A stretch of 64,000 nt of DNA, taken from assembly GCA_041752115.1 (NCBI GenBank), contig JBGSHS010000385.1, positions 1 to 64,000 on the forward strand. The letters run 5' to 3'. Under the pieces are notes generated by a model. It worked only from the letters and a program-made list of their open reading frames with translations. It did not search any database and was not told where the DNA came from. The DNA is from JAJRVM01 sp041752115. Lineage in GTDB: Bacteria > Planctomycetota > Planctomycetia > Pirellulales > Pirellulaceae. Below are positions 9,438 through 18,684 of the stretch, one piece after another. A program made the position numbers and the translations under genes. The stretch's first letter is position 1. The number at the start of each line of letters is the position of its first letter.

Positions 9438-9591
9438 TGACTGATCCTCCCGAAGGGAACGAGCTCGGTGAGCTGCTAAACCGGGACACCCTTCGACCAC
9501 CGAACAACGTGCGTTTCCGGACGAGCCGGGCATCTCGTGCGCAGGCGTTATTGTAGTGCAATCGGTGCGTGAGGATAGATCATACATACCA

Positions 9592-10584
9592 TCAGGCCTC
9601 TGACAGCGACTTGGCCAGCTGCGCTGCGGCATGCGTGCCGAACGTTCTGCGTGTCTGGACGCCGCCGATCGTCAGGCGAACTTCTCGTCCCTTGGTTGTC
9701 GGGTCTTTGGAATACCGAGCGATCAGGCCGCAGGCGAAGTCGAGCACGGCGTCGGAAGGCGGACCTGCCACGATCGCTACCGGTCCCGTGAAGCTCTCTG
9801 GCTCCAACAGCGCCCAGGAAGTGGAAGGGACACGGGAAAAAAGTTGCTGCAGTGCCAGGTTTTCACTTTCCCGGCGACCGACCACGACCTTTGCCTCGTC
9901 GCGATAGCGGAAGTGCCGTCCGTGCTTGAGCAGTTCGAACTCCCACAGCGACACAGCCGGCTGATGACGAAACAGATCGCGAGTCTTCCGCGCAAAGCTC
10001 TCATCAGTCAACAGACAGCCGGAAGTCGGCACCGGGATTTCTTCCAGCTCCAACGTGCGTGCCAACGCAATCAGCTGGCGACGTCCCCGGCCAAAGAACC
10101 CATAGAGCTGCTGCCGATCGACCCAGCCTTCCCGTTCCGGTTTCGTCGGTGCCAGGATTTTGGCAGAGAGCGGCCGCAGCAGCAGGTCGTAATGTCCGCT
10201 GTGGTGCGCAATCGTCTCCAGATCGCGGCGTTTCTGACTCATCGGTCGCTGCCCGACGACCTCGCCGGTGAGCACAAACTGTGCTTCGCACTGCTGCATG
10301 AACGCAAACGCGCGCTGGAGCATGTGAGTGCGGCAATCGACGCACGGATTCGCGCCGCGTCCGTACCCGAACCGCGGACGACGAATCAGCTCCAGATAGG
10401 CCGGTTCTGCCTGCAGAACGGTCAGCGGAACGTTCAGTCGCCTGGCCGCCTGTTCGGCCTGAGTTTGGCAGGTCGTGAACACTGACTGAAAGCAGACCGC
10501 AATCACCTCTATCGACTGCCGCTGAATGACTCGCACCGCCAACTGGCTGTCGAGTCCACCTGAGAACAAGGCAACGCAACGCAT
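9592..10584 (-). CDS. PP-loop ATPase, MnmA/ThiI-like tRNA sulfurtransferase relative
   Basis: A 330-residue adenylating enzyme of the PP-loop superfamily. The SGGLDS loop is at residues 8-13. A cysteine motif GANPCVDCRTHM (about 95-106) and a second one in PTSGCLLTDESFARK (about 188-202) correspond to the two cysteines used for sulfur transfer in MnmA-type tRNA thiouridylases. The last 100 residues form an additional domain not recognised here. The protein is shorter than MnmA, has a different C-terminus, and belongs to a separate COG0482-like family found in several deep-branching bacteria. Likely reaction: ATP-dependent thiolation of a tRNA base; the target position is unknown. It stands alone, downstream of rnc in the same direction. 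Confidence 0.75.
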   Translation of the reverse strand: MRCVALFSGGLDSQLAVRVIQRQSIEVIAVCFQSVFTTCQTQAEQAARRLNVPLTVLQAEPAYLELIRRPRFGYGRGANPCVDCRTHMLQRAFAFMQQCEAQFVLTGEVVGQRPMSQKRRDLETIAHHSGHYDLLLRPLSAKILAPTKPEREGWVDRQQLYGFFGRGRRQLIALARTLELEEIPVPTSGCLLTDESFARKTRDLFRHQPAVSLWEFELLKHGRHFRYRDEAKVVVGRRESENLALQQLFSRVPSTSWALLEPESFTGPVAIVAGPPSDAVLDFACGLIARYSKDPTTKGREVRLTIGGVQTRRTFGTHAAAQLAKSLSEA

Positions 10585-10762
10585 AAGTTCAAGCCGTCTA
10601 CCAGATGATCATGCGCGATTCGTCATTGGCAGCGGCGCTCCGCCGATTCGCGATTGTGGATTTGGATCCGGTGTTTCGCACAGCATTCGCGCCTCGAAGG
10701 TGGCTCCGCTGCGGTGAGCAGTCGACCTCCTTGCGGGCAAATGGCACGCGACATGGAAGAGT

Positions 10763-11539
10763 TCACGTGTTGTCCAAGCCGTCCGAGGGTGACTGCTGCC
10801 GCTTCACCTCCGAGAGAGCGTTACTGGCCGCCCGCTGTTCGGCCTCTTTCTTGTTGCGTCCCCAGGCAGCTTCGAATCGTCGCCCACCGACAATGGCACA
10901 GACCTTGAAACATTTGGCATGATCCGGTCCCTTTTCGTCCAGCAGCTGGTATATCGGCGTGCTACCGAACTCGCGCTGCGCGTGCTGCTGAAGCAGAGAC
11001 TTGTAGTTGCCCCCCAGCTCGCCTGCCACCACGGCTTCAATCTCCGGTCCGACGTGCTGGAGAATGAACCGTCGAGCCTCTTGATCGCCACCGTCCAAAT
11101 AAACTGCAGCCAGCAGCGCTTCAAAAACATCTGCCAACAGAGAAGCGGGAACTTCCCGATTGGCAGCCATCCCCTTGCCAACGATCAGGAACTCGTGCAA
11201 GCCCAACGCCAGACTGATCTTGGCACACGATTGACGACTGACCACCACCGACTTGATCTTCGTCAAATCGCCTTCCAGGTAATCGGGATACTGATGGTAG
11301 AGCAGTTCGCAGACCACCGCGCCGAGGATCGCATCCCCCAAGAACTCCAGCCGTTCGTTGGAGGCCAAGCGGTGATCAGCCCCTGATGCATGGGTAAGGG
11401 CCGCCTGGAGGAGCTGCTGATTCTCAAACTGGTAGCCGATCATTTCCTGACACGCTACCAGTTTCTGAGCCGCATCAAGATCGAGCTCGATCATCGGGCG
11501 ATCCGACTCCCCTGACGCGGCGGATAATGGCTCAACCAT
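10763..11539 (-). CDS. rnc: ribonuclease III
   Basis: About 258 residues. It cleaves double-stranded RNA in rRNA maturation and RNA turnover. The signature NERLEFLGDAIL is complete, with the catalytic Asp and the first Glu, and the second metal-ligand region is seen in ASLLADVFEALLAAVYLD. The C-terminal double-stranded-RNA-binding domain runs from about YKSLLQQHAQREFGS to the end and includes the basic KKEAEQRAASNAL helix. The ATG at 11539 was chosen because it leaves a short lead into the fold; the frame stays open to 11689, and a later ATG at 11494 is also possible. It is transcribed on its own, 178 bases before the PP-loop gene. Confidence 0.93.
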   Translation of the reverse strand: MVEPLSAASGESDRPMIELDLDAAQKLVACQEMIGYQFENQQLLQAALTHASGADHRLASNERLEFLGDAILGAVVCELLYHQYPDYLEGDLTKIKSVVVSRQSCAKISLALGLHEFLIVGKGMAANREVPASLLADVFEALLAAVYLDGGDQEARRFILQHVGPEIEAVVAGELGGNYKSLLQQHAQREFGSTPIYQLLDEKGPDHAKCFKVCAIVGGRRFEAAWGRNKKEAEQRAASNALSEVKRQQSPSDGLDNT

Positions 11540-12346
11540 AGACCTGATCCGGATCCCTATCAGCCTATGGAGAAACGGGAGAAGACGAGTCACGACGGCG
11601 CCCCAATCGCCAGGATCCCGTTTTTCGACAGGCTGACCGACAACAAATCTCCTCGTCAATCGCCACCGGAGCAGCAGCTTGCCAAGCAATCACTTCGCTG
11701 GGGCAAAGTCGCCCCGGCCCTGAAACCTGAACGAGCGCTCGGCGGCTAGTCCTGCATGGGATGACGACTCGCTAACACCAGTCAAAACAGTAGCAGGAGA
11801 AACTCGCTTTGTCAACGCATCCCTTAGGCGCTTAAGTAGTTCCGCACCGTGCGGTGACTCAGTTATCGTTCCGGTGGACGTATCGGGTGCGGCCTATTCA
11901 GCCCCCACCGCGCAAACAAGATGGCAGTTCGGGCCCCTCCGAGGCGCCCAAACGCCACAAATCCCGACTGAGCCACCACGTTCAAGCTCCCAGGCGCCAG
12001 CTCGTCATCATGGCAGAGCCCTGCAAGACCGCGGGCACTGGCAAAGGTGGTAACAGAGCGGATATGCCGCTGGCTGACATGACGGCGTCAGGGCGTTGGG
12101 CCGAACTACGGGCTGCCGTGGACCAAGGGGACATCGCAGCAGATGCTATCATCGAGCTCTGTTCAAATGCGGCGTGTGCTGGCCGCGAAGAACTGCCGGG
12201 GAGCCTATTGACTCGATTCCGTGCGGTCCTAAGAATGCACTGAAGCTAAGTTGTCATCCCCCAATTCTCACCAGTTGCTATTGGATGGTGCCGCGGCGGT
12301 TAGTACGCTCGACCGCACTGCCTGAGTGCACCAGCAGGCTATCGGC
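11540..12346. other. gene-poor stretch between rnc and the CbiA-like gene
   Basis: About 800 bases without a convincing gene. A plus-strand frame at 11854-12243 (129 codons; ATG at 12010 inside it) ends in a helical-looking stretch, AELRAAVDQGDIAADAIIEL, and might be a small hypothetical protein, but it lacks a clear ribosome binding site and I do not recognise it. No RNA gene was seen. Confidence 0.3.
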
Positions 12347-13681
12347 ATGAACCATTTGCCTCGAATCGCTCTCGGAACCGTCCAGGACAAGGAAGACGTC
12401 CAGTTAGTGCTGTGGGCTCTGATGAACGTTCTGGAGCGGGCGGGGCTCCACGTTCAGTCGTTCGCATCGCGATCGCGATGCGAATCGCGCGACGTCGCGT
12501 TGTGCATCACGGGACAAGGCCGTCGGCATCTCGACAGCTGGCTCATGCAGCCCGATGTTTGTGCCGAGTTATTCTCTCAGGGGAGTCGCAGTGCCGACGT
12601 CGGGATCGTTGATGGAGTGTTCGATTCCGCCAAAGTCCCCTGGGCGACGGGAGGGAGTCTCGACACCTTGTGCAGTTGGCTGGATTTGCCCCAAGTCGCG
12701 GTCGTGAATGCCGCGCTCCTTCAATCGTGTCAGCTACCTTCGGTTCCCATCGGGCTGGACGGGATCATCCTGGACAATGTCGCCGATTCCCGTCAGCTCT
12801 GTCGGGTGCAGACGGAATGCGAGGCGTTGTACGGTGTACCGGTCCTCGGGGCGATGGAGTCGATTCACCGTTTGCGAGCGGCCTTCCTGAGCCTGCCACG
12901 CGATGCCAAACCGACTCCCGAACTGTGCAACGCCCTCGGCTCTTCACTGCTGGCGCATTTTCGCTTCGACGATTTCCTGCGGATTGCCTCCAAGAACGGG
13001 TTTGCCGAAGTCGAAGGTGAGTTATTTCGGCATCGCGGGCTGGCTCGTCCATTGAACGTCGCCGTGGCACACGATGAGGCGTTCAGCTGCCATTTTCCTG
13101 ACACCTTGGACGTGCTGGAATCACAGGGAGCATCGGTCAACGTTTTCTCGCCCCTGCGGAGCGAGACGTTGCCGGCACAGACCGACTTAGTCTACATCGG
13201 CTGCGGGCAGCTGGAGAAATACGCCGGCGAATTGGCCGCCAACGTATGCATCAAGGAAGCGTTGTGGAATCATGTGATCTCAGGCGGTCGGGTGTACGCC
13301 GAGAGCGATGGGTTGGCCTATTGTTGTCGTGAGGTGGTTGTGCCGGGCCACTGCCATTGGTCGATGGCAGGGCTGCTTCCTGGTCTGGCCCGCTGCCATC
13401 CCCAGCCAGCTCCCGAACAGGCAGTGGAAGTGAATACGGGCCGGGGATCGTGGCTGTTTCCGTGCAGCGAGACCGTTCGCGGCTACCTCAGTTCCAAGTG
13501 GATTATTCATCCTGAGGGAGGCTTGGTCCCGCTCGTATCGGAAGCCGAACACAGTCACGACCTGGTCGGTAATTATCAGATTGTGGGAAGCCGTCTGCAT
13601 CTCAACTTTGCTGCGCGTCCTGACGCCCTGGACCGCTTCTTCCAGCCTTGCCGGCGAGCGCGACTGAACACCGTCTCTTGA
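12347..13681 (+). CDS. CbiA/CobB-like protein with degenerate ATP and glutaminase sites
   Basis: A 444-residue homologue of cobyrinate a,c-diamide synthase over its full length. The normal enzyme has an N-terminal ATP-binding amidoligase domain and a C-terminal class I glutaminase domain. The N-terminus reads PRIALGTVQDKEDVQLVL where active enzymes have a P-loop such as GTxSGVGKTT, so the GKT is lost. The following LDSWLMQPDVCAELF, ADVGIVDGVFD and LDGIILDNV match the CbiA backbone. In the glutaminase domain the nucleophile motif AECGG is replaced by AESDG, with Ser in place of Cys. ATG at 12347 was chosen over the GTG at 12326. Catalysis of the standard reaction seems impossible; a binding or regulatory role is more likely. 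Confidence 0.8.
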   Translation: MNHLPRIALGTVQDKEDVQLVLWALMNVLERAGLHVQSFASRSRCESRDVALCITGQGRRHLDSWLMQPDVCAELFSQGSRSADVGIVDGVFDSAKVPWATGGSLDTLCSWLDLPQVAVVNAALLQSCQLPSVPIGLDGIILDNVADSRQLCRVQTECEALYGVPVLGAMESIHRLRAAFLSLPRDAKPTPELCNALGSSLLAHFRFDDFLRIASKNGFAEVEGELFRHRGLARPLNVAVAHDEAFSCHFPDTLDVLESQGASVNVFSPLRSETLPAQTDLVYIGCGQLEKYAGELAANVCIKEALWNHVISGGRVYAESDGLAYCCREVVVPGHCHWSMAGLLPGLARCHPQPAPEQAVEVNTGRGSWLFPCSETVRGYLSSKWIIHPEGGLVPLVSEAEHSHDLVGNYQIVGSRLHLNFAARPDALDRFFQPCRRARLNTVS

Positions 13682-13775
13682 CCGTCGCGTCGCCATTTCG
13701 CATCTGCTCCCGCTTACTGCCGTTGACACGGCACGCTAGAATTCCACACCGGAAGTGTCTGTGCCGGCGCACGTC

Positions 13776-13805
13776 AAGCCCCAGTCTGGCAAGCCCCAGT
13801 CTGGC
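13776..13805. repeat. 15-bp perfect direct duplication
   Basis: The 15-mer aagccccagtctggc occurs twice in immediate succession upstream of mgtE. It is probably a replication-slippage duplication; no function is evident. Confidence 0.9.
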
Positions 13806-13879
13806 CCGACACATGCTGGCCGGCTAGCCCTGGGACTGAGTCGAGCGATTTCCTCCGCCTCACTGGATCGAATCATAAT

Positions 13880-15241
13880 ATGATCAACACGCTCTACCTT
13901 CCCGAACTGCGCGAGATGCTCCAGGAGCACGATGAGCGAGGGCTCCAGGAGTTCTGTACGGCATTGCACCCGGCCCGCACTGCCGATTACATGCAGGGTC
14001 TGGAACCTCAGGAGGCCTGGCAGGTCCTGCAGTATGCGGAACCGTCATTGCGAAGCGAGATCTTCAGCTACCTGGAACACGGTCGCCAGATCGCCATCAT
14101 TGAGCAGGAGGATCGCCAGGAGATCGCGCAACTGATCGCCGAAGTCGCGCCGGATGATCGCGTGGACATCCTGGATAACGTCAACGAAGTGGTGGTGAGC
14201 GAGTTGCTTCCACTGCTGCCTCAGGAGGACCGCCGCGATATTATCCGACTGCAGGCCTATCCTGACGATACGGCCGGCGCGATCATGACGACCCAGGTGG
14301 CGATGCTGCCGGAGACGCTGACGGTCGGCGACGCTCTGAAGGAGCTGGCGCGGCAATCGGAGGATTTGGAGACGATCTACTATCTGTACATTGTGGACGA
14401 GAAGCTCCACTTGCGAGGTGTGGTTTCCACGCGACAACTGGTCTCCAAGATTGGCAAGCCGGACACGCCCATTTCGTCGCTCATGGAGACCGATGTGCTG
14501 GCGGTCCGCGCTTCGGAGGACCAGGAGGAAGTAGCGCGGAAAGTGGCCCGGTTCGACTTCCTGGCGATTCCCGTTGTGGATGACGAACGGAAGATGCTGG
14601 GAATCATCACGCACGACGACGTGATCGACGTGTTGCGTGAAGAGGCCACCGAGGACGCTCATCGCAGTGGTGCCGTGGCGCCATTGGAACGAGGTTACTT
14701 GCAGACACACCTGATGACGCTCAGCTGGAAACGCGGGCTCTGGCTCACTATCCTTTTTTTTACCGGCTCACTCACGGCCCTGGCGATGCGGCACTATCAC
14801 CTGATTCAGGAGAAGTGGATTTGGCTCGGCTGGTTCGTACCCTTGATCATTTCCAGCGGTGGGAACTCGGGAAGTCAATCGGCCACACTGATTATCACTG
14901 CGATGGCCACGGGCGATGTCACACTCAAGGACTGGGGACGTGTTGTCTGGCGTGAGATCCTGGTAGGACTGATGCTCGGCGCATTCCTCGGATCAATTGG
15001 CTTCGTCGCAGCGGCTATCATTCTGGGCGATGCGCGGCTGGCCATGATCCTACCGGTCACGCTGCTGTTGGTCATCACCTGCGGGACACTCGCCGGCTCC
15101 ATCCTCCCCATGGTGTTTCGTCGACTGGGCCTTGATCCCGCCTTGATGAGCAATCCGTTCGTGGCGGCCATTATCGACGTCGTGGGAATTCTGATCTACA
15201 TGAACCTGGCGATGGCATTCCTGTCAGAAACCGCTCCGTAA
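13880..15241 (+). CDS. mgtE: magnesium transporter MgtE
   Basis: A 453-residue Mg2+ channel/transporter of the MgtE family, the normal length. The order is the N-terminal MgtE superhelical domain (residues 1-130, with DRVDILDNVNE and PQEDRRDIIRLQAYPDDTAG), two CBS domains (about 140-260, LRGVVSTRQLV and MLGIITHDDVIDVL), a connecting helix, and five transmembrane helices from about residue 285 to the end. The pore region contains ISSGGNSGSQSATLI and the later PVTLLLVITCGTLAGSILP. In the family the cytosolic domains sense Mg2+ and close the pore when it is high. It is a single gene, 198 bases after the CbiA-like gene. Confidence 0.95.
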   Translation: MINTLYLPELREMLQEHDERGLQEFCTALHPARTADYMQGLEPQEAWQVLQYAEPSLRSEIFSYLEHGRQIAIIEQEDRQEIAQLIAEVAPDDRVDILDNVNEVVVSELLPLLPQEDRRDIIRLQAYPDDTAGAIMTTQVAMLPETLTVGDALKELARQSEDLETIYYLYIVDEKLHLRGVVSTRQLVSKIGKPDTPISSLMETDVLAVRASEDQEEVARKVARFDFLAIPVVDDERKMLGIITHDDVIDVLREEATEDAHRSGAVAPLERGYLQTHLMTLSWKRGLWLTILFFTGSLTALAMRHYHLIQEKWIWLGWFVPLIISSGGNSGSQSATLIITAMATGDVTLKDWGRVVWREILVGLMLGAFLGSIGFVAAAIILGDARLAMILPVTLLLVITCGTLAGSILPMVFRRLGLDPALMSNPFVAAIIDVVGILIYMNLAMAFLSETAP

Positions 15242-15387
15242 CTGTTTCACAGCACCGCACATAGCATTGCCGACAAGAGCGTGAAGTCCGGTTCGCGAAC
15301 GCTTCAGGACGGTGCGGCAGCAACTCCCACACAGCTCATCTCTCACGCCTCAGGTCAGGGCGCTTTTGCAGCAGCGAGCTCCGTCCT

Positions 15388-15723
15388 TCAGACATCCAGT
15401 CCGGTGTCGCCGATATACAGCTGCAGAATCTGGCTCTGAACTTTGATCGCACGGATCAGGATCCAAATCTGATCGGGCGTGAATCGTTTGGGATCCGATT
15501 TGGCCAGCCGCTCCAGCTCTTCCGTCATGGCAGCGTGCTGATCCGTAGCAGCCTGCAGGCGCAAGCCCATCTCTTTCCAAGCCTGTGTCAAGACATGGTC
15601 ATCCGTCAAGTTGTCGACGGGGTGCGTGCCATTGGTGAGCAACAGGCAGAGGCGGGCTACATCGCGGGTATCTGCTCCCGGCTGCAATTTCTCGATGCGT
15701 TCGGCGAGTTCGGTGCACTTCAT
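15388..15723 (-). CDS. small helical hypothetical protein
   Basis: About 111 residues from the ATG at 15723, which has TTGGGA nine bases upstream; an ATG at 15732 and a TTG at 15738 are in frame. The protein is mostly helical and charged (ELAERIEKLQPGADTRDVA, QHAAMTEELERLAKSD, TPDQIWILIRAIKVQSQILQ) and has no signal peptide or membrane segment. I do not recognise a family. The codon use and coherent amphipathic pattern suggest a real gene, probably conserved within planctomycetes. It converges with mgtE. Confidence 0.55.
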   Translation of the reverse strand: MKCTELAERIEKLQPGADTRDVARLCLLLTNGTHPVDNLTDDHVLTQAWKEMGLRLQAATDQHAAMTEELERLAKSDPKRFTPDQIWILIRAIKVQSQILQLYIGDTGLDV

Positions 15724-16431
15724 ACGATTCATTCCCAACCCGTGGAGGAGAATGGGGAGTCAATGTCGGTTGGACTCTATCAAAACTTTAGCTCAGCGCA
15801 GCTTGCCTGTAAGCGGACAGCCAGAAATAGCGGATTATTCAGGAAGAACCGGCAAGAACGCGCAGTTGGCTGGTTCATTTTGACCCGTTTCGGCGGGTGT
15901 CGTTCTTGTGCCGACACTCGGCTGGCGCCGGCATCAGGGAAACATAGGCCACGATATGTGGCCACGTGACAACTTGGAGTTCGATCAGAAGTGTGGTTTC
16001 TCACGGAGTCACAGAGACGCGGAGACGTGCGAGAACGGCTGTGGCGTTGAGGGTCGATGGAGAAGTTACATTCGGCTCTCCAGAGGCAACTGCTCACCTG
16101 TCTCCGACTGGCCGGTTGGAAGCACGACGACTCGCGGAATTTCGGCGATACGCTCCTGAAGGATGGCATCCTTGAGAGTGAGAACGTCGCGCTCTGACAA
16201 TTATTCCCTGTCTCCGCCACTCTGTGAGTCCACAATGGTCGAACGTGAGCGTTGCACGCGAGCGGGCACCATGCCGGGTCTGAGCGTGATCGACCCCGTC
16301 GTCGAAGCGGAATTGCTGTGTCCTTGAAACGGCCGGCCGGTCGCATTCATAATGCCGGAGGTGGCGGACGATCGTACCGCGACGCGACGGAGCGCTACGA
16401 CCGATCGTGGGTGACACCACCCGCCTACTCG
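15724..16431. other. gene-free stretch
   Basis: About 700 bases. Short overlapping frames occur on both strands with Arg/Ser/Pro-rich translations typical of random GC-rich DNA, and none has a ribosome binding site or recognisable domain. No RNA gene or terminator was recognised. Confidence 0.4.
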
Positions 16432-17568
16432 TCACATTCGTCGAGCGCCTGCACTGGCAATTTGCTGGTAATGCGCAGCCAGACCCCGTGTCGCCCTCTC
16501 GGCCCCAAAGGTTGCGGACACGCGGCGGCGAGCGCACTGACCGAGGCGGAGACGCTTCGTTTCGTCAGACAGCAGCTCACACATCGCGCAAGCTATCGCA
16601 TCGGACGAACCGGCTGGGACCACCTCGGCTGCAACCAGTTCGTGTGGATAAATCTCACGCGTTCCTCCCACGTCGGTCGCAACGATGGCGGTTTCTGCAG
16701 CGCCTGCCTCCAACAGCACCCGTCCCAGCGGCTCCTGCCGCGCCGCATGCACGTACAGGGTCAACTCACTCAACAGGCATGGGACGTCGGTACGCACTCC
16801 GAGAAAATGGAGTCGCCCGGCCAGCACGCCCGTGGCCACCTGATCATGCAAGGCGCGCTCGAACTCCAGAGCTTCCGCTTTCTGCGAATAGCGCCGTCCG
16901 ATAATCAGAAAATGGACATTGGAATCGAGTCGAGCGACTTCACCCGCTGCAGCCACAAACAAGTCGGTCCCTTTGCGCACACCAATCTGCCCAATGGTCC
17001 CGATCAGGCGACAATCGCGTGTGATTTCCAGCTCCCGATGCACATAGCCCTGTCGAGGTCGAGAACAAAACGTCTCCACATCGACCCCGTTGTACAGAAC
17101 ATCGATCTTGGAAGCGGTCATTCCTGCCGCCAGGTACCACTGTCGAGTGGCTGCAGAAACAGCCAGCAAGCGTCCATGCGCTTCGAGATCCGCCAAGGCC
17201 TGTCGACTCACGCCAACGATATCCCGCAGGTGCCCGATGCTGGGAACGTGCAGTTCGCGCGTCACAGGCCCCGACAGCCGGCTCATTGAGACGCTGTTGG
17301 CGTGGACCAGTGCCGGCGCCGTCTGTTGGATGAGCGATGCAAGACGCTGGCGCAGCTGGCTCTGTGAAGCGCGGTGCCGAGCTGGCTCAACCACATCGAA
17401 CGGCACCTGTTCCAGTTCGAGTTGGCGGAGAGCATCTGCGAGCGGACCGGACGTGGGGGCAGCCACGAGCAGTTGATAGTCGTCGGATGGCAGACGTTTA
17501 AGCACTTCCAGCAGCGATCGTTCGCCGCCGTTGAGCGATGCGTATTCGCATAGCACCAGCACGCGCAT
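16432..17568 (-). CDS. glycosyltransferase family 4 (group 1)
   Basis: A 378-residue GT-B fold glycosyltransferase. The N-terminal domain begins MRVLVLCEYASLNGGERSLLEVL, with the acceptor-side glycine-rich loop. The C-terminal nucleotide-sugar-binding domain includes IGTIGQIGVRKGTDLFVAAA, HFLIIGRR and the donor-binding E-x7-E motif region (HAARQEPLGRVLLEAGAAETAIVATDVGGTREI). The usual reaction is transfer of a hexose from a nucleotide sugar to a lipid- or polysaccharide-linked acceptor; the sugar and acceptor are unknown. ATG at 17568 was preferred to GTG at 17577. It follows dapA by 105 bases and could be read from the same transcript, but no functional link to it is apparent. Confidence 0.85.
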   Translation of the reverse strand: MRVLVLCEYASLNGGERSLLEVLKRLPSDDYQLLVAAPTSGPLADALRQLELEQVPFDVVEPARHRASQSQLRQRLASLIQQTAPALVHANSVSMSRLSGPVTRELHVPSIGHLRDIVGVSRQALADLEAHGRLLAVSAATRQWYLAAGMTASKIDVLYNGVDVETFCSRPRQGYVHRELEITRDCRLIGTIGQIGVRKGTDLFVAAAGEVARLDSNVHFLIIGRRYSQKAEALEFERALHDQVATGVLAGRLHFLGVRTDVPCLLSELTLYVHAARQEPLGRVLLEAGAAETAIVATDVGGTREIYPHELVAAEVVPAGSSDAIACAMCELLSDETKRLRLGQCARRRVSATFGAERATRGLAAHYQQIASAGARRM

Positions 17569-17673
17569 CGAAACCACTCAAGACTACACGGTAATGCCTG
17601 AATCAGGTCACTGCTTCGAGTTACCTGCCGTTGTTGCGGAGCGAAATACCCGTTCGTCGGGAGCGATGCTGCT

Positions 17674-18561
17674 CTACAGCACACCGTAGGCGGTGAGCGT
17701 CTTGCGCAGAGCCGTTTCGCCCGACGCATCGAGTGGCGTCATCGGGAGCCGTAACTCACCGCTATCGCGGCCGAGCAACTTCATCGCCGCCTTGATCGGG
17801 ATAGGATTCGTAGCCAGTCCCAGCATGTCGCGACACAACGGAAACAACTGCATGTGGGCCCGCTGCGCGTCGGCGATTCGACCCTCGCGGAAAGCACGCA
17901 CCAGTTCGATCATGTCTCGCGGCACGATATTCCCTACGACCGAAATCACTCCCTCCCCGCCAACACTCAACAGGGGCAGAGTCAGGCTATCGTCGCCACT
18001 CAAGAGTGTCAGATCGGTCGTCGCCAGGAGCTGGGAAGCCTGATCCAACGATCCAGTCGCCTCCTTCACCATCGTAATGTTGGGCAATTCCGCCAGCCGT
18101 GCGATGGTTTCGGGTTCCACGTTCTTGCCGGTGCGCCCCGGTATGTTGTAGACGCACTGCGGAATCCCCACATCCTCCGCAATAGCTCGATAGTGTTCGT
18201 AGAAGCCCTGCTGGGTCGGCTTGTTGTAGTAGGGAGCGACCAGCAAGGCCGCATCGGCACCTTCGTGGGCAGCCCAGCGGGTCAAACGGAGTGCCTCCGC
18301 CGTGCTGTTGGACCCGGTTCCGGCCATCACCTTAATCCGGCCAGCCGCCGCCTGGATCGTCTCGGAGATCACGCGATCATGCTCGCTGTGCGAAAGCGTC
18401 GGCGACTCACCGGTCGTGCCTACCGGACAAATGCACGTCGTGCCCGCTTCGATCTGAAACTCGACTTGCGCCCGCAATGCAGCGACGTCCAGTTCGTTTT
18501 CGCGAAAGGGCGTGATAAGCGCCACGGATACGCCTGCAAATTCCGATCCTTTACGTGACAT
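17674..18561 (-). CDS. dapA: 4-hydroxy-tetrahydrodipicolinate synthase
   Basis: A 295-residue member of the DHDPS/N-acetylneuraminate lyase family. It condenses pyruvate with aspartate semialdehyde in the lysine and diaminopimelate pathway. The substrate-loop motif CPVGTTGESPTLS (about residues 41-53), the catalytic Tyr in YNIPGRTGKN, and the Schiff-base Lys in MVKEATGS are all present, and the length fits DapA closely. ATG at 18561 has GAGAG ten bases upstream and replaces the longer GTG start. It lies 123 bases after pdxJ on the same strand. Other members of this fold are not excluded, but the motif set and length favour DapA. Confidence 0.92.
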   Translation of the reverse strand: MSRKGSEFAGVSVALITPFRENELDVAALRAQVEFQIEAGTTCICPVGTTGESPTLSHSEHDRVISETIQAAAGRIKVMAGTGSNSTAEALRLTRWAAHEGADAALLVAPYYNKPTQQGFYEHYRAIAEDVGIPQCVYNIPGRTGKNVEPETIARLAELPNITMVKEATGSLDQASQLLATTDLTLLSGDDSLTLPLLSVGGEGVISVVGNIVPRDMIELVRAFREGRIADAQRAHMQLFPLCRDMLGLATNPIPIKAAMKLLGRDSGELRLPMTPLDASGETALRKTLTAYGVL

Positions 18562-18684
18562 GACCACTCGCTCTCTTGGAAAATGGACGCACCTAAGTCG
18601 TGCACGCGGGATATCCTGCTGGTACCCGGCCGCCGTCGGGTCCTATCATACGTGCGTCTCCACCTGTCGCAAAGGGGGTCTCGA

